Part shown: piece after piece, positions 56,023-64,000 of the stretch | Numbering within the stretch: position 1 is the stretch's first letter | How the letters are laid out: the number at the start of each line of letters is the position of its first letter | Origin: Gaiellales bacterium | Lineage (GTDB): Bacteria > Actinomycetota > Thermoleophilia > Gaiellales > JAICJC01 | NCBI GenBank assembly: GCA_036273515.1 | Contig: DASUHM010000016.1 | Coordinates: 1-64,000 of the forward strand | DNA: 64,000 nt | Direction: 5' to 3' | Program-made: the position numbers and the translations under genes | Notes under the pieces: model-generated | The model's database searches: none | Seen by the model: the letters and a program-made list of their open reading frames with translations, nothing else | What the model was told of the DNA's origin: nothing

Positions 56023-56985
56023 TCAAACGATCTCGACCATGCGTGTGATCGCTCCACGGGCGCGGGCGGCGACGTCGGCGTCGACCGTGACGACGTGGCG
56101 CATGTCGCGCAGGGAATCGCGCAGCTTCTCGAGCGTGATCATCTTCATGTAGCGGCACACGGCCCGCTCGGACATCGCGTAGAACCGCTTGTCCGGGGAC
56201 TCCCGGGTGAGCCGGTGCAGGATGCCGGTCTCGGTGGCGACGACGAAGTCGCGCTTGGGCGAGCGGGCGACGTGGTTCACCATGCCCTCGGTCGAGAACA
56301 CGTGCGTCCGCTTCGCCAGCGCGGCGTCCTGGGCGGCCGCGTACATGCACTGGCTGGCGCAGCCGCACTCCGGGTGGATCAGCAGGTCGGCGCCGGGCCG
56401 CTCGTCCAGCATCCGGGACACGTCGTCGGTGCGGATGCCGGCGTGCACGTGGCACTCGCCCGGCCAGATCTTCATCTTGCGGCCGGTGACCCGCTCCAGG
56501 TAGGCGCCGAGGAACATGTCCGGCAGGAAGAGGATGTCGCGGTCGGCGGGGACGGACTCGATCACCGCCCGGGCGTTGCCCGAGGTGCAGCAGTAGTCGG
56601 AGAGCGCCTTCACCTCGGCCGTCGTGTTCACGTAGCTGACGACCACTGCGCCGGGGTTCTCGGCCTTCCAGGCCGCAAGGGCGGCCGCGTCGATGCTGGC
56701 GGCGAGCGAGCAGCCGGCGTCGAGGTCGGGGATCAGCACCGTCTTGTCGGGTGAGAGGATCGCCGCCGTCTCGGCCATGAAGTGGACGCCGCAGAAGGCG
56801 ATCACGTCCGACTCGGTGTGGGCCGCGGCCTGGGACAGGCCGAGCGAGTCGCCCACCAGGTCGGCGACGTCCTGGACCTCGGGCAGCTGGTAGTTGTGGG
56901 CGAGGATGACGGCGTTTCGCTCTGCGGCCAGCGCGCGCACCTGCTCCTGCAGGGCGCCGACGGCGTCAATGGTCAGCGTGGGCAT
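56023..56985 (-). CDS. nadA: quinolinate synthase
   Basis: NadA is a 4Fe-4S enzyme that condenses iminoaspartate with dihydroxyacetone phosphate to quinolinate. The 320-residue protein has NAVILAHNYQLPEVQDVADLVGDSLGLSQ, the cluster Cys in DYCCTSGN and HPECGCASQC, WPGECHVHAG and FSTEGM. Length fits the short, three-domain form. ATG 56985 overlaps nadC by 13 bp. Confidence 0.95.
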   Translation of the reverse strand: MPTLTIDAVGALQEQVRALAAERNAVILAHNYQLPEVQDVADLVGDSLGLSQAAAHTESDVIAFCGVHFMAETAAILSPDKTVLIPDLDAGCSLAASIDAAALAAWKAENPGAVVVSYVNTTAEVKALSDYCCTSGNARAVIESVPADRDILFLPDMFLGAYLERVTGRKMKIWPGECHVHAGIRTDDVSRMLDERPGADLLIHPECGCASQCMYAAAQDAALAKRTHVFSTEGMVNHVARSPKRDFVVATETGILHRLTRESPDKRFYAMSERAVCRYMKMITLEKLRDSLRDMRHVVTVDADVAARARGAITRMVEIV

Positions 56986-57815
56986 GGGTGCACCTCCAGC
57001 GAGATGTCGAGCGCCCGCACCGAGTGGGTGAGCGCTCCGATCGAGATCGCGTCGACGCCGGTCTCGGCGACCGCGCGGACGGTCTCAAGGGTGATGCCGC
57101 CGGATGCCTCCAGCCTGACCCGGCCGGCGGCGATCGCAACGGCCTCGCGCAGCCGGCCGGGCGGCATGTTGTCGAGCAGGACGCTGTCGGCCCCGGCGGC
57201 GATGGCCTCGCGCACCTGCTCGAGCGTGTCGGCCTCGGCCTGGACGTGCAGGTCGGGCCGGGACGCCCGCGCGGCGCGCACCGACTCGCCGACGCCGCCG
57301 GCGAGGGCGACGTGGTTGTCCTTGATGAGGATGGCGGCTCCCAGGTCGGGGCGGTGGTTCGTCCCGCCGCCGCAGGCGACGGCCTGCTTGTCGAGCTCGC
57401 GCAGGCCCGGGACGGTCTTGCGCGTGTCGAGGATCTCGACGCCGGTGCCGCCGACCGCGTCCACGTAGCGCCCGGTCGCGGTTGCGATCCCCGACATCCG
57501 CTGCAGGAGGTTCAGGGCGGTGCGCTCGGCCGTGAGCACGGCCCGGGCGGCCGCCCGGATCGTGGCGACGGTGCATGGCGCGCCCTCGACTCTTGTGCCT
57601 TCCGGCACGAGGATCTCGAGCTCGGCGTCCGGGTCGAGGCGGCGGACGACCTCGAGGGCGACCTCCAGGCCGGAAACGATCCCGGGTTCGCGCAGCACCA
57701 CGCTGGCAATCGTTTCCAGGCCCTCGGGGATCGTCGCCTCGGTGGTGGGGTCGCCGCGACCGGCGTCCTCCGCCAGCGCGCGGTCGATCAGACTCTCGAG
57801 TGCAGCGGCGGACAC
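56973..57815 (-). CDS. nadC: nicotinate-nucleotide pyrophosphorylase (quinolinate phosphoribosyltransferase)
   Basis: NadC converts quinolinate and PRPP to nicotinate mononucleotide. The 280-residue protein has EDAGRGDPTTEATIP, ERTALNLLQRMSGIAT, EILDTRKTVPGLRELDKQAVACGGGTNHR, LIKDNHVAL and LEASGGITL. GTG 57815 overlaps nadB by 28 bp. Confidence 0.95.
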   Translation of the reverse strand: MSAAALESLIDRALAEDAGRGDPTTEATIPEGLETIASVVLREPGIVSGLEVALEVVRRLDPDAELEILVPEGTRVEGAPCTVATIRAAARAVLTAERTALNLLQRMSGIATATGRYVDAVGGTGVEILDTRKTVPGLRELDKQAVACGGGTNHRPDLGAAILIKDNHVALAGGVGESVRAARASRPDLHVQAEADTLEQVREAIAAGADSVLLDNMPPGRLREAVAIAAGRVRLEASGGITLETVRAVAETGVDAISIGALTHSVRALDISLEVHPCPR

Positions 57816-59278
57816 GTCGTGCTCCTGGCCTGGTCGGGGTCGGGATCGGGGAAGTCGCTGCGCAGGTGGCCCCCGCGGCTCTCGGTGCGGCGCAGGGCGG
57901 CGCCCGCGATCAGCACGGCGACGAGCGCAGGGTTCGAGTCGGGCCGCTCGGCCAGCCACGCCAGCAGCGCCGTCAGCCGCTCCTCGTCGCGCACCGGGCC
58001 GGCCATGTCCCACATGCGCCGGCGCAGCTCCGGGAGCGGCGCGCGGGCCAGCGGACGGGCCGGGGGCGGGCCCGGATCGGCGCTTGCCGCCGCCGCATCG
58101 AGGCCGTGGCCGATCGCGCGGTGGGAGAAGACGAAGCACTCGAGCAGCGAGTTGGAGGCCAGCCGGTTGGCGCCGTGGACGCCGGTCGCGGCGCACTCGC
58201 CGACCGCGTAGAGGCCCGCGAGCGACGTGAGGCCTTCGAGATCGGTGGCGATCCCGCCCATCAGGTAGTGGGCGGCGGGAGCGACCGGGATCAGGTCGGC
58301 GGCGAGGTCGAGCCCGGCCCGGCGGCAGCCGGCGGCCAGGTTCGCGAACCGGCCGAGGACGTGGTCGCGGTCGAGGTGGCGGAGGTCGAGGTAGGCCTGG
58401 CCGTCGTCGGCGAGGAGCGCCTCGATCGTTCGCGTGACGACGTCGCGCGGCGCCAGCTCGCCATCGGGGTGCACGCCGGCCATGAAGCGCCGGCCCGAGC
58501 CGTCGACGAGGTGGGCGCCCTCGCCCCGCACCGCCTCGGAGACGAGGAACGCCCGGCCCCCGCCGGCGAGCGCCGTCGGGTGGAACTGCACGAACTCCAT
58601 GTCGCGCACCGCCGCGCCGGCCCGGTGGGCCAGGGCAATCCCGTCGCCGGTGGCGCCCGGCGGGTTCGTCGTGCGGTGGAAAAGGGCGCATGCGCCGCCG
58701 GTGGCGAGCAGCGTCATCCGTGCCCGGGCGAGCCGCAGCTCGTCGTGGCCCAGCAGCCATGCCCCGGCGCAGGCTTCGCCGTCGCATGCGAGCGCGAGCG
58801 CCGCAGTGTGCTCCAGGACATGGATTCGCGGCTCGGCGGCCACCCGGGCGATCAGCGCGCCGGCGATTGCGGCGCCGGTGGCCGCGCCGTCGGCGTGGAG
58901 GATGCGGCGGCGGCCGTGGCCTCCCTCGCGGCCGAGCAGGTAGGCGCCGGCCGGATCGAGGTCGAAGCGCACGCCCAGCCGCTCGAGGTCGGCGATCCGG
59001 CCGGGGCCGTTCTCGACCAGCACGGCGACGGCCTCCGGGTCGCAGAGGCCGCGGCCGGCGACGATCGTGTCGGCGGCGTGGTCGGCGAATGAGTCGTCGC
59101 CGGCGACGACGGCGGCCACCCCGCCCTGGGCCATGTAGGAGTTCGACGCGTGCAGCGAGCCCTTCGTCGCGAGGACGACGTTCGCCCCGCGGCCGGCGGC
59201 TGCGAGCGCCGCGTAGAGGCCCGCAAGGCCGGCACCCAGTACGAGCACGTCGGTGCGGACGGCGTCGGCGGAAGCCAT
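57788..59278 (-). CDS. nadB: L-aspartate oxidase
   Basis: NadB oxidises aspartate to iminoaspartate for NadA. The 496-residue flavoprotein has the FAD motif LVLGAGLAGLYAALAAA (residues 12-28), SNSYMAQGGVAAVV, LATGGACALFHRTTNPPGATGDGIALA, EFVQFHPTAL, HYLMGGIATD and GECAATGVHGANRLASNSLLE. ATG 59278 lies 6 nt after a strong TATTAT -10 (59290-59285). It heads the nadB-nadC-nadA-mqnB-mqnD operon. Confidence 0.95.
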   Translation of the reverse strand: MASADAVRTDVLVLGAGLAGLYAALAAAGRGANVVLATKGSLHASNSYMAQGGVAAVVAGDDSFADHAADTIVAGRGLCDPEAVAVLVENGPGRIADLERLGVRFDLDPAGAYLLGREGGHGRRRILHADGAATGAAIAGALIARVAAEPRIHVLEHTAALALACDGEACAGAWLLGHDELRLARARMTLLATGGACALFHRTTNPPGATGDGIALAHRAGAAVRDMEFVQFHPTALAGGGRAFLVSEAVRGEGAHLVDGSGRRFMAGVHPDGELAPRDVVTRTIEALLADDGQAYLDLRHLDRDHVLGRFANLAAGCRRAGLDLAADLIPVAPAAHYLMGGIATDLEGLTSLAGLYAVGECAATGVHGANRLASNSLLECFVFSHRAIGHGLDAAAASADPGPPPARPLARAPLPELRRRMWDMAGPVRDEERLTALLAWLAERPDSNPALVAVLIAGAALRRTESRGGHLRSDFPDPDPDQARSTTCPPLHSRV

Positions 59279-59352
59279 GGCGTGATAATAGCCCAAGTGA
59301 CTAAAACTCGCCCGGGAATGGCGGGAGGGGTCCCGTCGTTACCCTTGAGGCG

Positions 59353-59967
59353 ATGCTTCTGTTGACTGATACGCTCGCGGAGATGGCTTCCTCCGACCCG
59401 CCCCCCGGCACCCTGGCGGCCGCCGCGGGCCGCGACCGCGGCGAGTTCGAGGAGGAGGCGCTGGTCCACGCCGAGCAGCTCTACCGGATCGCGCTCCGCC
59501 TGACGGGCAGCCCGCAGGCCGCCGAGGATCTCGTGCAGGACACCTACCTGCGCGCGTTCCGGAGCTGGCAGAGCTACAAGCCGGGCACGAACCTGGCCGC
59601 GTGGCTGGCCACGATCATGCGCAACGCCAACCTCGACGAGCTGCGCCGCCAGAGCCGCCGGCCGGTGCAGGAGCCGCTCGACGACGACGGCGACTACTAC
59701 CTGTACAACCGCCTGGCCGAATCCGGCCCGCAGCCGCAGGACGAGGTGCTCGCCCGCCTGTCCGGCAACGCGATCGTGTCTGCGGTGGGCGAGCTCCCGC
59801 CGAACTTCCGCGAGGTGGTGGTGCTCGTCGACGTCGGCGACTTCTCCTACGCCGACGCCGCCGACATCCTCGGCATCCCGATCGGCACCGTCATGTCGCG
59901 CCTCTACCGCGGCCGGCGGCTGCTGAAGCGGGCGCTGGCCGACCATGCGGGCGGGGAGGCGGCATGA
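59353..59967 (+). CDS. SigR/SigH-like ECF sigma factor
   Basis: The 204-residue sigma factor resembles the thiol-stress ECF12 group (SigR, SigH), with region 2 EDLVQDTYLRAFRSWQSYKPGTNLAAWLATIMRNANLDELRR and region 4 ELPPNFREVVVLVDVGDFSYADAADILGIPIGTVMSRLYRGRRLLKRAL. ATG 59353 and ATG 59383 are both 7 nt after TANNNT-like elements (59340, 59370), so the true start is uncertain. Its stop overlaps the anti-sigma gene (ATGA), the usual SigR-RsrA arrangement. Confidence 0.88.
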   Translation: MLLLTDTLAEMASSDPPPGTLAAAAGRDRGEFEEEALVHAEQLYRIALRLTGSPQAAEDLVQDTYLRAFRSWQSYKPGTNLAAWLATIMRNANLDELRRQSRRPVQEPLDDDGDYYLYNRLAESGPQPQDEVLARLSGNAIVSAVGELPPNFREVVVLVDVGDFSYADAADILGIPIGTVMSRLYRGRRLLKRALADHAGGEAA

Positions 59968-60200
59968 GCGCCGATCCCTGCCGCGGCGCCGAGAGCCTGA
60001 TGCAGCCCTACCTCGACCGCGTCCTCACCGAGGCCGAGGTGTCCCGCATCGACGTCCACCTGCGGGAGTGCACCTACTGCAGCGACCGCTACGTCTTCGA
60101 GCGCAGCCTCCGCACCGCCGTCAAGAGCTGCTGCTGCGACGAGCCGGTGCCGGACGGGTTCGTCGAGCGCCTCCGCCGGCGCTGCACGGATCAGGCGTAG
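59964..60200 (+). CDS. RsrA-like zinc-binding anti-sigma factor
   Basis: The 78-residue protein has the zinc motif HLRECTYC (HxxxCxxC), an early Cys6 and a CCC triplet followed by DEPVPDGFVERLRRR, closely parallel to RsrA (KRCCGQDDVPGDLR). In RsrA the thiols form a disulfide on oxidative stress, releasing the zinc and the sigma factor. The ATG at 59964 overlaps the sigma gene by 4 bp. The end overlaps the convergent nucleotidyltransferase gene by 10 bp. Confidence 0.85.
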   Translation: MSADPCRGAESLMQPYLDRVLTEAEVSRIDVHLRECTYCSDRYVFERSLRTAVKSCCCDEPVPDGFVERLRRRCTDQA

Positions 60201-60724
60201 TCGACGTCGCCCGGCGCGTCGAGGTCGCGGCAGTCCACGGCCTCCGCCTCCAGGCCGCGCACGGGCCGCTCGCCGCTTGAGGGGATCTCGGCGAAGCGCG
60301 AGCGCGGGATCAGCACCGGGTGCGACCGGCCCCGGCCGTAGTCGGCCGCGCGGATCGCGTCGTTGCCCGGCTGCGCCGCGGCCAGCACCCGCTCGACGGC
60401 GCGGGGGTCGAGCCCCGGCCCGTCGCCGAGCACGACCAGCGCCCAGTCGGCCGCGCCGGGCAGCGCCGCGAGGCCCGCGTGCAGCGAGGCCGCCTGGCCC
60501 GCGTCCCAGCGGTCGCACACCACCGGATACGCGCCGTGCAGGTCGACCCGTTCCAGGATCGTGCCCGCCCGCGACCCCAGCACGACCATCCGGTGCTCCG
60601 GCCCGGTCGCCTCCAGGATGCGGAGCACGCGCTCGAGCATCGGCCGGCCGTCGATCTCGTGCAGCTGCTTCAGCCCTCCGTAGCGCCGGCCCTCGCCGGC
60701 GGCCAGGACGACCGCAGCGATCAC
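60191..60724 (-). CDS. MobA/MocA-like nucleotidyltransferase
   Basis: The 177-residue protein starts VIAAVVLAAGEGRRYGGLKQL, the nucleotide-binding motif of the MobA-like NTP transferase family (MobA, MocA, CofC and others). LGDGPGLDP follows as the metal-binding Asp region (usually GDMP/GDQP), then RSHPVLIPRSRF. Members attach GMP, CMP or other nucleotides to molybdopterin or cofactor precursors. The target is not clear. GTG 60724 overlaps the amidohydrolase stop. Confidence 0.82.
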   Translation of the reverse strand: MIAAVVLAAGEGRRYGGLKQLHEIDGRPMLERVLRILEATGPEHRMVVLGSRAGTILERVDLHGAYPVVCDRWDAGQAASLHAGLAALPGAADWALVVLGDGPGLDPRAVERVLAAAQPGNDAIRAADYGRGRSHPVLIPRSRFAEIPSSGERPVRGLEAEAVDCRDLDAPGDVDYA

Positions 60725-61854
60725 ACGTCCTGGACGAGGGCGTCCGCGATCTGCAGCAGGCGCATCGCGGAGCGGGTGTAGGTGCGTCCCGTCGTCTCGT
60801 CCTCGGCGGCGAGGCCTTCCGTCCACAGCTCCCGCACGGCCTCGAGCAGCTCGGCGACCTCGCCCAGCTCGTCGCTCCCGTCCGTGTCGCAGGCGCGCAG
60901 CGCGAGCCCGAGCGCGCCCGGCTGGTCGCCCAGCCGCGACCACATCAGCGTCTGCGTCATCACCAGGTAGTCGTGGATGCGCAGCCGCTGCAGCGGCACC
61001 ACCCGCTCGCGCGACATCAGCGGCGGGGTGAGCGACGGCGCCTGCTCTCCCCGGCAGGCCCGGTCGGCGTTGCCCCAGAACATCGCCCGGATCTGCTCCT
61101 CGGTGGCGCCGGCCCGGCGCAGCACGAGCAGCAGCGCGAAGCGGGCCGTGGCCGGCATCCCGTAGGGGGCGTCGCTTGCAAACAGGATCTGCTCGGGCGA
61201 GGCCGACGCGAACAGGGTGCGCAGGTCGGTCGTGCTCCAGACCGACGTGTCGTAGAGGACGTTCGGGTGGTTCACCAGCGTGCGGGCGATCTGCTCGAGA
61301 TCGGCGATGGCGGCGTGGGCCAGGATCAGCTGGGCGCCGTCGTGGCGCTCGACGAGGATGCGCAGGTCGTCGGCGATGGCCGGCAGGCCGCGGCCGGCGT
61401 GGATCAGGATCGGCACGCGCCGTTCCGACGCGAGCTCGAAGACCGGGTTCAGGCCGTCGGCGCCGAAGTCGAAGAACTGCGCCCGCGGGTGCAGCTTGAT
61501 CCCGCACGCGCCGGCGTCGAGGCAGCGCTCGGCCTCGGCGATCGGATCCTCGGTCAGGTCGAGCCGGCAGAACGGGACGAGCATCCCCTCGGACGCCTCC
61601 GCCCAGCTCATCACCCGGTCGTTGGGGACGCGGTAGGCGGGATGCCGCTCCGGGTCGTTCAGCGGGAACGTGAACGCCCGCTCGACGCCCTGCGCCCGCA
61701 TCATCGAGAGGAGCTCCTCGGGCGACTGCGTGAAGCCGTCCTCGTCCACGCCGAGATGCGTGTGGGCGTCCCACACCTGGAGGGCGGACGGGGCGATGCT
61801 GCCGTTGAGGTCGAGGTGCCGGTGCAGCAGCTCGTCGAAGCGGGCGGTGGGCAC
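60721..61854 (-). CDS. amidohydrolase family protein (Amidohydro_2)
   Basis: This 377-residue protein has the metal motif DAHTHLG (residues 29-35), a TIM barrel with GIKLHPRAQFFDF, VPILIHAGRG, LILAHAAI and ILFASDAPYGMP, matching metal-dependent hydrolases and decarboxylases. The C-terminal 120 residues (from about 255) are helical and not familiar. GTG 61854 lies 6 nt after TAGCGT (61866-61861). Substrate is unknown. Confidence 0.85.
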   Translation of the reverse strand: MPTARFDELLHRHLDLNGSIAPSALQVWDAHTHLGVDEDGFTQSPEELLSMMRAQGVERAFTFPLNDPERHPAYRVPNDRVMSWAEASEGMLVPFCRLDLTEDPIAEAERCLDAGACGIKLHPRAQFFDFGADGLNPVFELASERRVPILIHAGRGLPAIADDLRILVERHDGAQLILAHAAIADLEQIARTLVNHPNVLYDTSVWSTTDLRTLFASASPEQILFASDAPYGMPATARFALLLVLRRAGATEEQIRAMFWGNADRACRGEQAPSLTPPLMSRERVVPLQRLRIHDYLVMTQTLMWSRLGDQPGALGLALRACDTDGSDELGEVAELLEAVRELWTEGLAAEDETTGRTYTRSAMRLLQIADALVQDV

Positions 61855-61902
61855 GGCCGAACGCTACCAGCGGAAATCGGCCGAAGTGGTACCTTCTGCG
61901 CC

Positions 61903-63048
61903 ATGCCTGACTCCCGCCTGATCTACGCAGATTCCATCCGCGATCCCGACCTCTTCGTCGCCACCGGGATCTCGGTCGTCGACCCGTTCGCCTACGTCGA
62001 GACGAACGGCCGGCGCGTCATCGTCACCTCCGAGCTCGAGGCCGACGCGGCCCGCCGCCACTCGAGCGCCACCGACGTCTGGACCGGGTCCGAGTTCGGC
62101 GCCCGCGAGCTCGTCAAGGGCGGCATGAGCTACGAGATGGCCTCGCTCGAGGTCGTGCGGCGCGCGCTCGAGAAGCTCGGGGTGAGCGCCGTGACGGTGC
62201 CGCCGTCGTTCCCGCTCGAGCTGGCCGACTACCTGCGCGAGCGCGGCGTGACGGTGGAGGCCGACCGCACCCCGTTCGAGATGCGCCGCCGGGTCAAGGA
62301 CGAGCGCCAGCTGGCCGGCATCAACGCCGCCCAGCGCGCGACCGAGGCCGCGTTCGCCCGCGCCGTCGAGGTGCTGGGCGCCTCGTCGCCCGGGAGCGAC
62401 GGGCTCGTGTTCGAGGGCGAGCCGCTGACGGCCGAGCGGCTGACGGGCGAGCTCGAGGACGTCCTGCGCGCGCACGGCTGCGAGGGCGAGCCGCCGCTCG
62501 TCGGCAACGGTCCGACGGGCGCGAACGTGCACGAGCACGGCAAGGGCCCGATCCGGCCCCACGAGTCGGTGATCATCGACATCTTCCCGCGCCACATCGC
62601 CAGCCGCTATCACGCGGACATGACCCGTACTTTCTGCTACGGCGAGGCGCCCGAGCAGCTGCGGCACATGCACGCGACGGTGTACGAGGCGCTGCGGGCG
62701 AGCGAGGAGGCGATCGCCGCCGGCGTGAACGGCAAGGTCGTCTGGGAGGCGGCCTGCGACGCGATCGAGGCCGGTGGCTACCGCACCACCCGCGGCCTGG
62801 CCGACGGCGAGACCCTCGACGAGGACTTCTTCCACGGGCTCGGCCACGGCGTCGGCGTCGAGGTGCACGAGGCCCCGAACATGGGCCTCGCCGGCGACGA
62901 CCTGATGGTCGGCGACGTCGTCACGATCGAGCCGGGCGTCTACCGCAAGGGCTTCGGCGGCATCCGCCTCGAGGATCTCGGGGTCGTCACGGAGGGTGGC
63001 TGCGACATCCTCACGAACTTTCCCTACGACCTGGAGATCAGGCCCTAG
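61903..63048 (+). CDS. M24 family metallopeptidase (Xaa-Pro aminopeptidase-like)
   Basis: The 381-residue protein has an N-terminal creatinase-like domain and a C-terminal pita-bread domain. The metal ligands appear in order: VIIDIFP (Asp), YHADMTRTF (Asp), FFHGLGHGVGVEVHEAP (His), VTIEPGVY (Glu) and GGIRLEDLG (Glu). It probably trims peptides with proline at position two. ATG 61903 follows TACCTT (61890-61895) at 7 nt. The TAG stop shares CTAG (63045-63048) with the convergent GST gene. Confidence 0.9.
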   Translation: MPDSRLIYADSIRDPDLFVATGISVVDPFAYVETNGRRVIVTSELEADAARRHSSATDVWTGSEFGARELVKGGMSYEMASLEVVRRALEKLGVSAVTVPPSFPLELADYLRERGVTVEADRTPFEMRRRVKDERQLAGINAAQRATEAAFARAVEVLGASSPGSDGLVFEGEPLTAERLTGELEDVLRAHGCEGEPPLVGNGPTGANVHEHGKGPIRPHESVIIDIFPRHIASRYHADMTRTFCYGEAPEQLRHMHATVYEALRASEEAIAAGVNGKVVWEAACDAIEAGGYRTTRGLADGETLDEDFFHGLGHGVGVEVHEAPNMGLAGDDLMVGDVVTIEPGVYRKGFGGIRLEDLGVVTEGGCDILTNFPYDLEIRP

Positions 63049-63698
63049 CCCTGGCCGTCGTGGACGACGATCCCGTCGACGCGCGGGTGGGTGGCGACGC
63101 GCCGCACCCACTCCTCGATGCGGGGATGGCCGCCGTCGAGCGCGAGGTTGTCCGCCAGGATGCGGTGGAAGCGCTCGTCGTCTGTGTCCTTGATCCAGAG
63201 GCCGTACTTCAGGAACGGGAACGCGGCGCAGTCGGCGGCCGTGATCGTGTCCGACATCAGGTAGTCGCGGCCGGCCAGGAGCGCCTCGAAGACGTCCAGG
63301 CTCGAGCGCATCTCCTGCTCGAGGGCCGCGATCCGGATGTGGTCGGGCGCGCCCCCGCCAAGCTCGGCCTCGATCGCGTTCGGCGGCACCTTCCAGACCC
63401 GGTTGAACCAGTCGACGAAGACCTCCACTTCGGCCCGCCGGGCCGGGTCGGCCGGATACAGGGGTGGGTCGGGGAAGCGCCGCTCCAGGTGCTCCATGAT
63501 CCGGGTCGAGTCGGCGACGCAGAAGCCGTCGTCGTCGAGCACGGGCACGAGGTCCTGGCCGCTCGCGTCGCGGATCGGGGAGCGGTCGGCCGGGTCGCAC
63601 ATGACGACCTCGGCCGTGAGGCCCTTGTGGCCGAGCGCGAGGCCCACCCGCTCGACGTTCGTCGAGTACGGGATGGCGTAGAGCCGCAGGCCGCTCAC
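63045..63698 (-). CDS. glutathione S-transferase-like protein
   Basis: The 217-residue protein has a thioredoxin-like N-terminal domain (LRLYAIPYSTNVERVGLALGHKGL, then LVPVLDDDGFCVADSTRIMEHLERRFP) and an all-helical C-terminal domain with SDTITAADCAAFPFLKYGL. Actinobacteria usually lack glutathione, so the natural thiol or role may differ. GTG 63698 overlaps the stop of the upstream protease gene by 4 bp. Confidence 0.88.
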   Translation of the reverse strand: MSGLRLYAIPYSTNVERVGLALGHKGLTAEVVMCDPADRSPIRDASGQDLVPVLDDDGFCVADSTRIMEHLERRFPDPPLYPADPARRAEVEVFVDWFNRVWKVPPNAIEAELGGGAPDHIRIAALEQEMRSSLDVFEALLAGRDYLMSDTITAADCAAFPFLKYGLWIKDTDDERFHRILADNLALDGGHPRIEEWVRRVATHPRVDGIVVHDGQG

Positions 63699-64000
63699 AC
63701 CGTCATGAGCTCGAGGAAGCGGGCGTCGTCGTCGAACGGGCCCACGACGCCGAAGTTCAGCCCGTCGTCGCGGATCACCTCGCCCGCGAGCCGCTGGATG
63801 TCGGCGGCCGTCACGGCCTCGACTCCCTCCAGCACCTCCTCGGGCTCGGCCAGCCGGTCCTCGAGCACCTCGCGGCGAAGGCCGAAGCTGAGCAACCCGC
63901 GCGGGTCCTCCAGCTGGAGCACCATGCGGCCCTTCAGGTAGTTCTTCGTCCGCCGCAGCTCCACCTCGTCCACCGGCTCGCGCCCGAGCTTCCCGAACTC
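63695..64000 (-). CDS. M16 (insulinase-type) peptidase, C-terminal fragment
   Basis: The frame is open to the window edge, so only the last 101 residues are seen. EPVDEVELRRTKNYLKGRMVLQLEDPRGLLSFGLRREVLEDRL and VTAADIQRLAGEVI match the C-terminal domain of processing-peptidase-like M16 proteins. The HxxEH zinc motif must lie outside the window. The GTG at 63973 is internal. Confidence 0.82.
   Translation of the reverse strand, partial: EFGKLGREPVDEVELRRTKNYLKGRMVLQLEDPRGLLSFGLRREVLEDRLAEPEEVLEGVEAVTAADIQRLAGEVIRDDGLNFGVVGPFDDDARFLELMTV

Overview
The window is very GC-rich, densely coded DNA from a bacterial chromosome, with many GTG and TTG starts and long chains of genes overlapping by 4 bp. 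The gene order gyrA-gyrB-DUF721-recF-dnaN-dnaA-[rpmH-rnpA-yidD-yidC-jag-rsmG-parA-parB] is that of an actinobacterial-type origin region. With the futalosine menaquinone genes, a SigR/RsrA-like pair and a Ccr-type reductase, it suggests an Actinomycetota lineage, possibly Thermoleophilia/Gaiellales; the class-level guess is inference. No prophage, CRISPR array or rRNA is seen. One intact IS481-family element is present. No gene-free stretch exceeds 300 bp.

Layout. 1-3553: a truncated MaoC hydratase, an ABC drug-efflux type pair and a ferredoxin-reductase-like flavoprotein. 3556-10559: ribB, an acyl-CoA mutase large subunit, a Ccr-like reductase, rlmN, a small unknown protein and acs, with two copies of a 64-bp palindromic repeat near the edges. 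10580-14902: two half-size TauE/SafE genes, otsB, polX and a polyprenol-phosphate glycosyltransferase. 14938-18998: trxA, IS481, an EamA transporter, thiL, and pheA behind a phenylalanine attenuator with a leader peptide. 18999-24834: an adenosylcobalamin-type riboswitch followed by two DUF4430 exported proteins, a dedicated ECF transporter (T, fused A-A, S) and a secreted alpha/alpha-barrel protein. 24838-33772: an operon read leftward, ECF sigma-fabZ-fabH-fabD-fabG-fabF-accD-accA-cax-cax, divergent from birA. 33796-37815: birA, NfeD and slipin genes, and a GalT-family gene running into the 3' end of gyrA. 37551-51769: the replication origin block. 51875-54590: tRNA-Ile, tag, a bifunctional-nuclease gene, an acyl-CoA dehydrogenase and an unknown gene. 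54508-59278: a leftward operon nadB-nadC-nadA-mqnB-mqnD. 59353-64000: a SigR/RsrA-like pair, a MobA-like nucleotidyltransferase, an amidohydrolase, an M24 peptidase, a GST and a partial M16 protease.

The strongest candidate for an undescribed system is 18999-24834. DUF4430 is the fold of the C-terminal domain of animal intrinsic factor and transcobalamin, and their N-terminal domain is an alpha6/alpha6 barrel. Here exported versions of both folds are encoded as separate proteins around an ECF importer under a B12 riboswitch. This looks like a split, bacterial transcobalamin-like capture and uptake route. The B12-dependent mutase family gene elsewhere in the window shows a likely use for the cofactor.

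Several fine-scale patterns recur. Many start codons lie only 6-9 nt after a TANNNT -10 element, which implies leaderless mRNAs. Three divergent pairs share overlapping -10 elements. Convergent genes repeatedly share a CTAG palindrome that supplies both stop codons. The IS481 copy sits exactly in such a CTAG.
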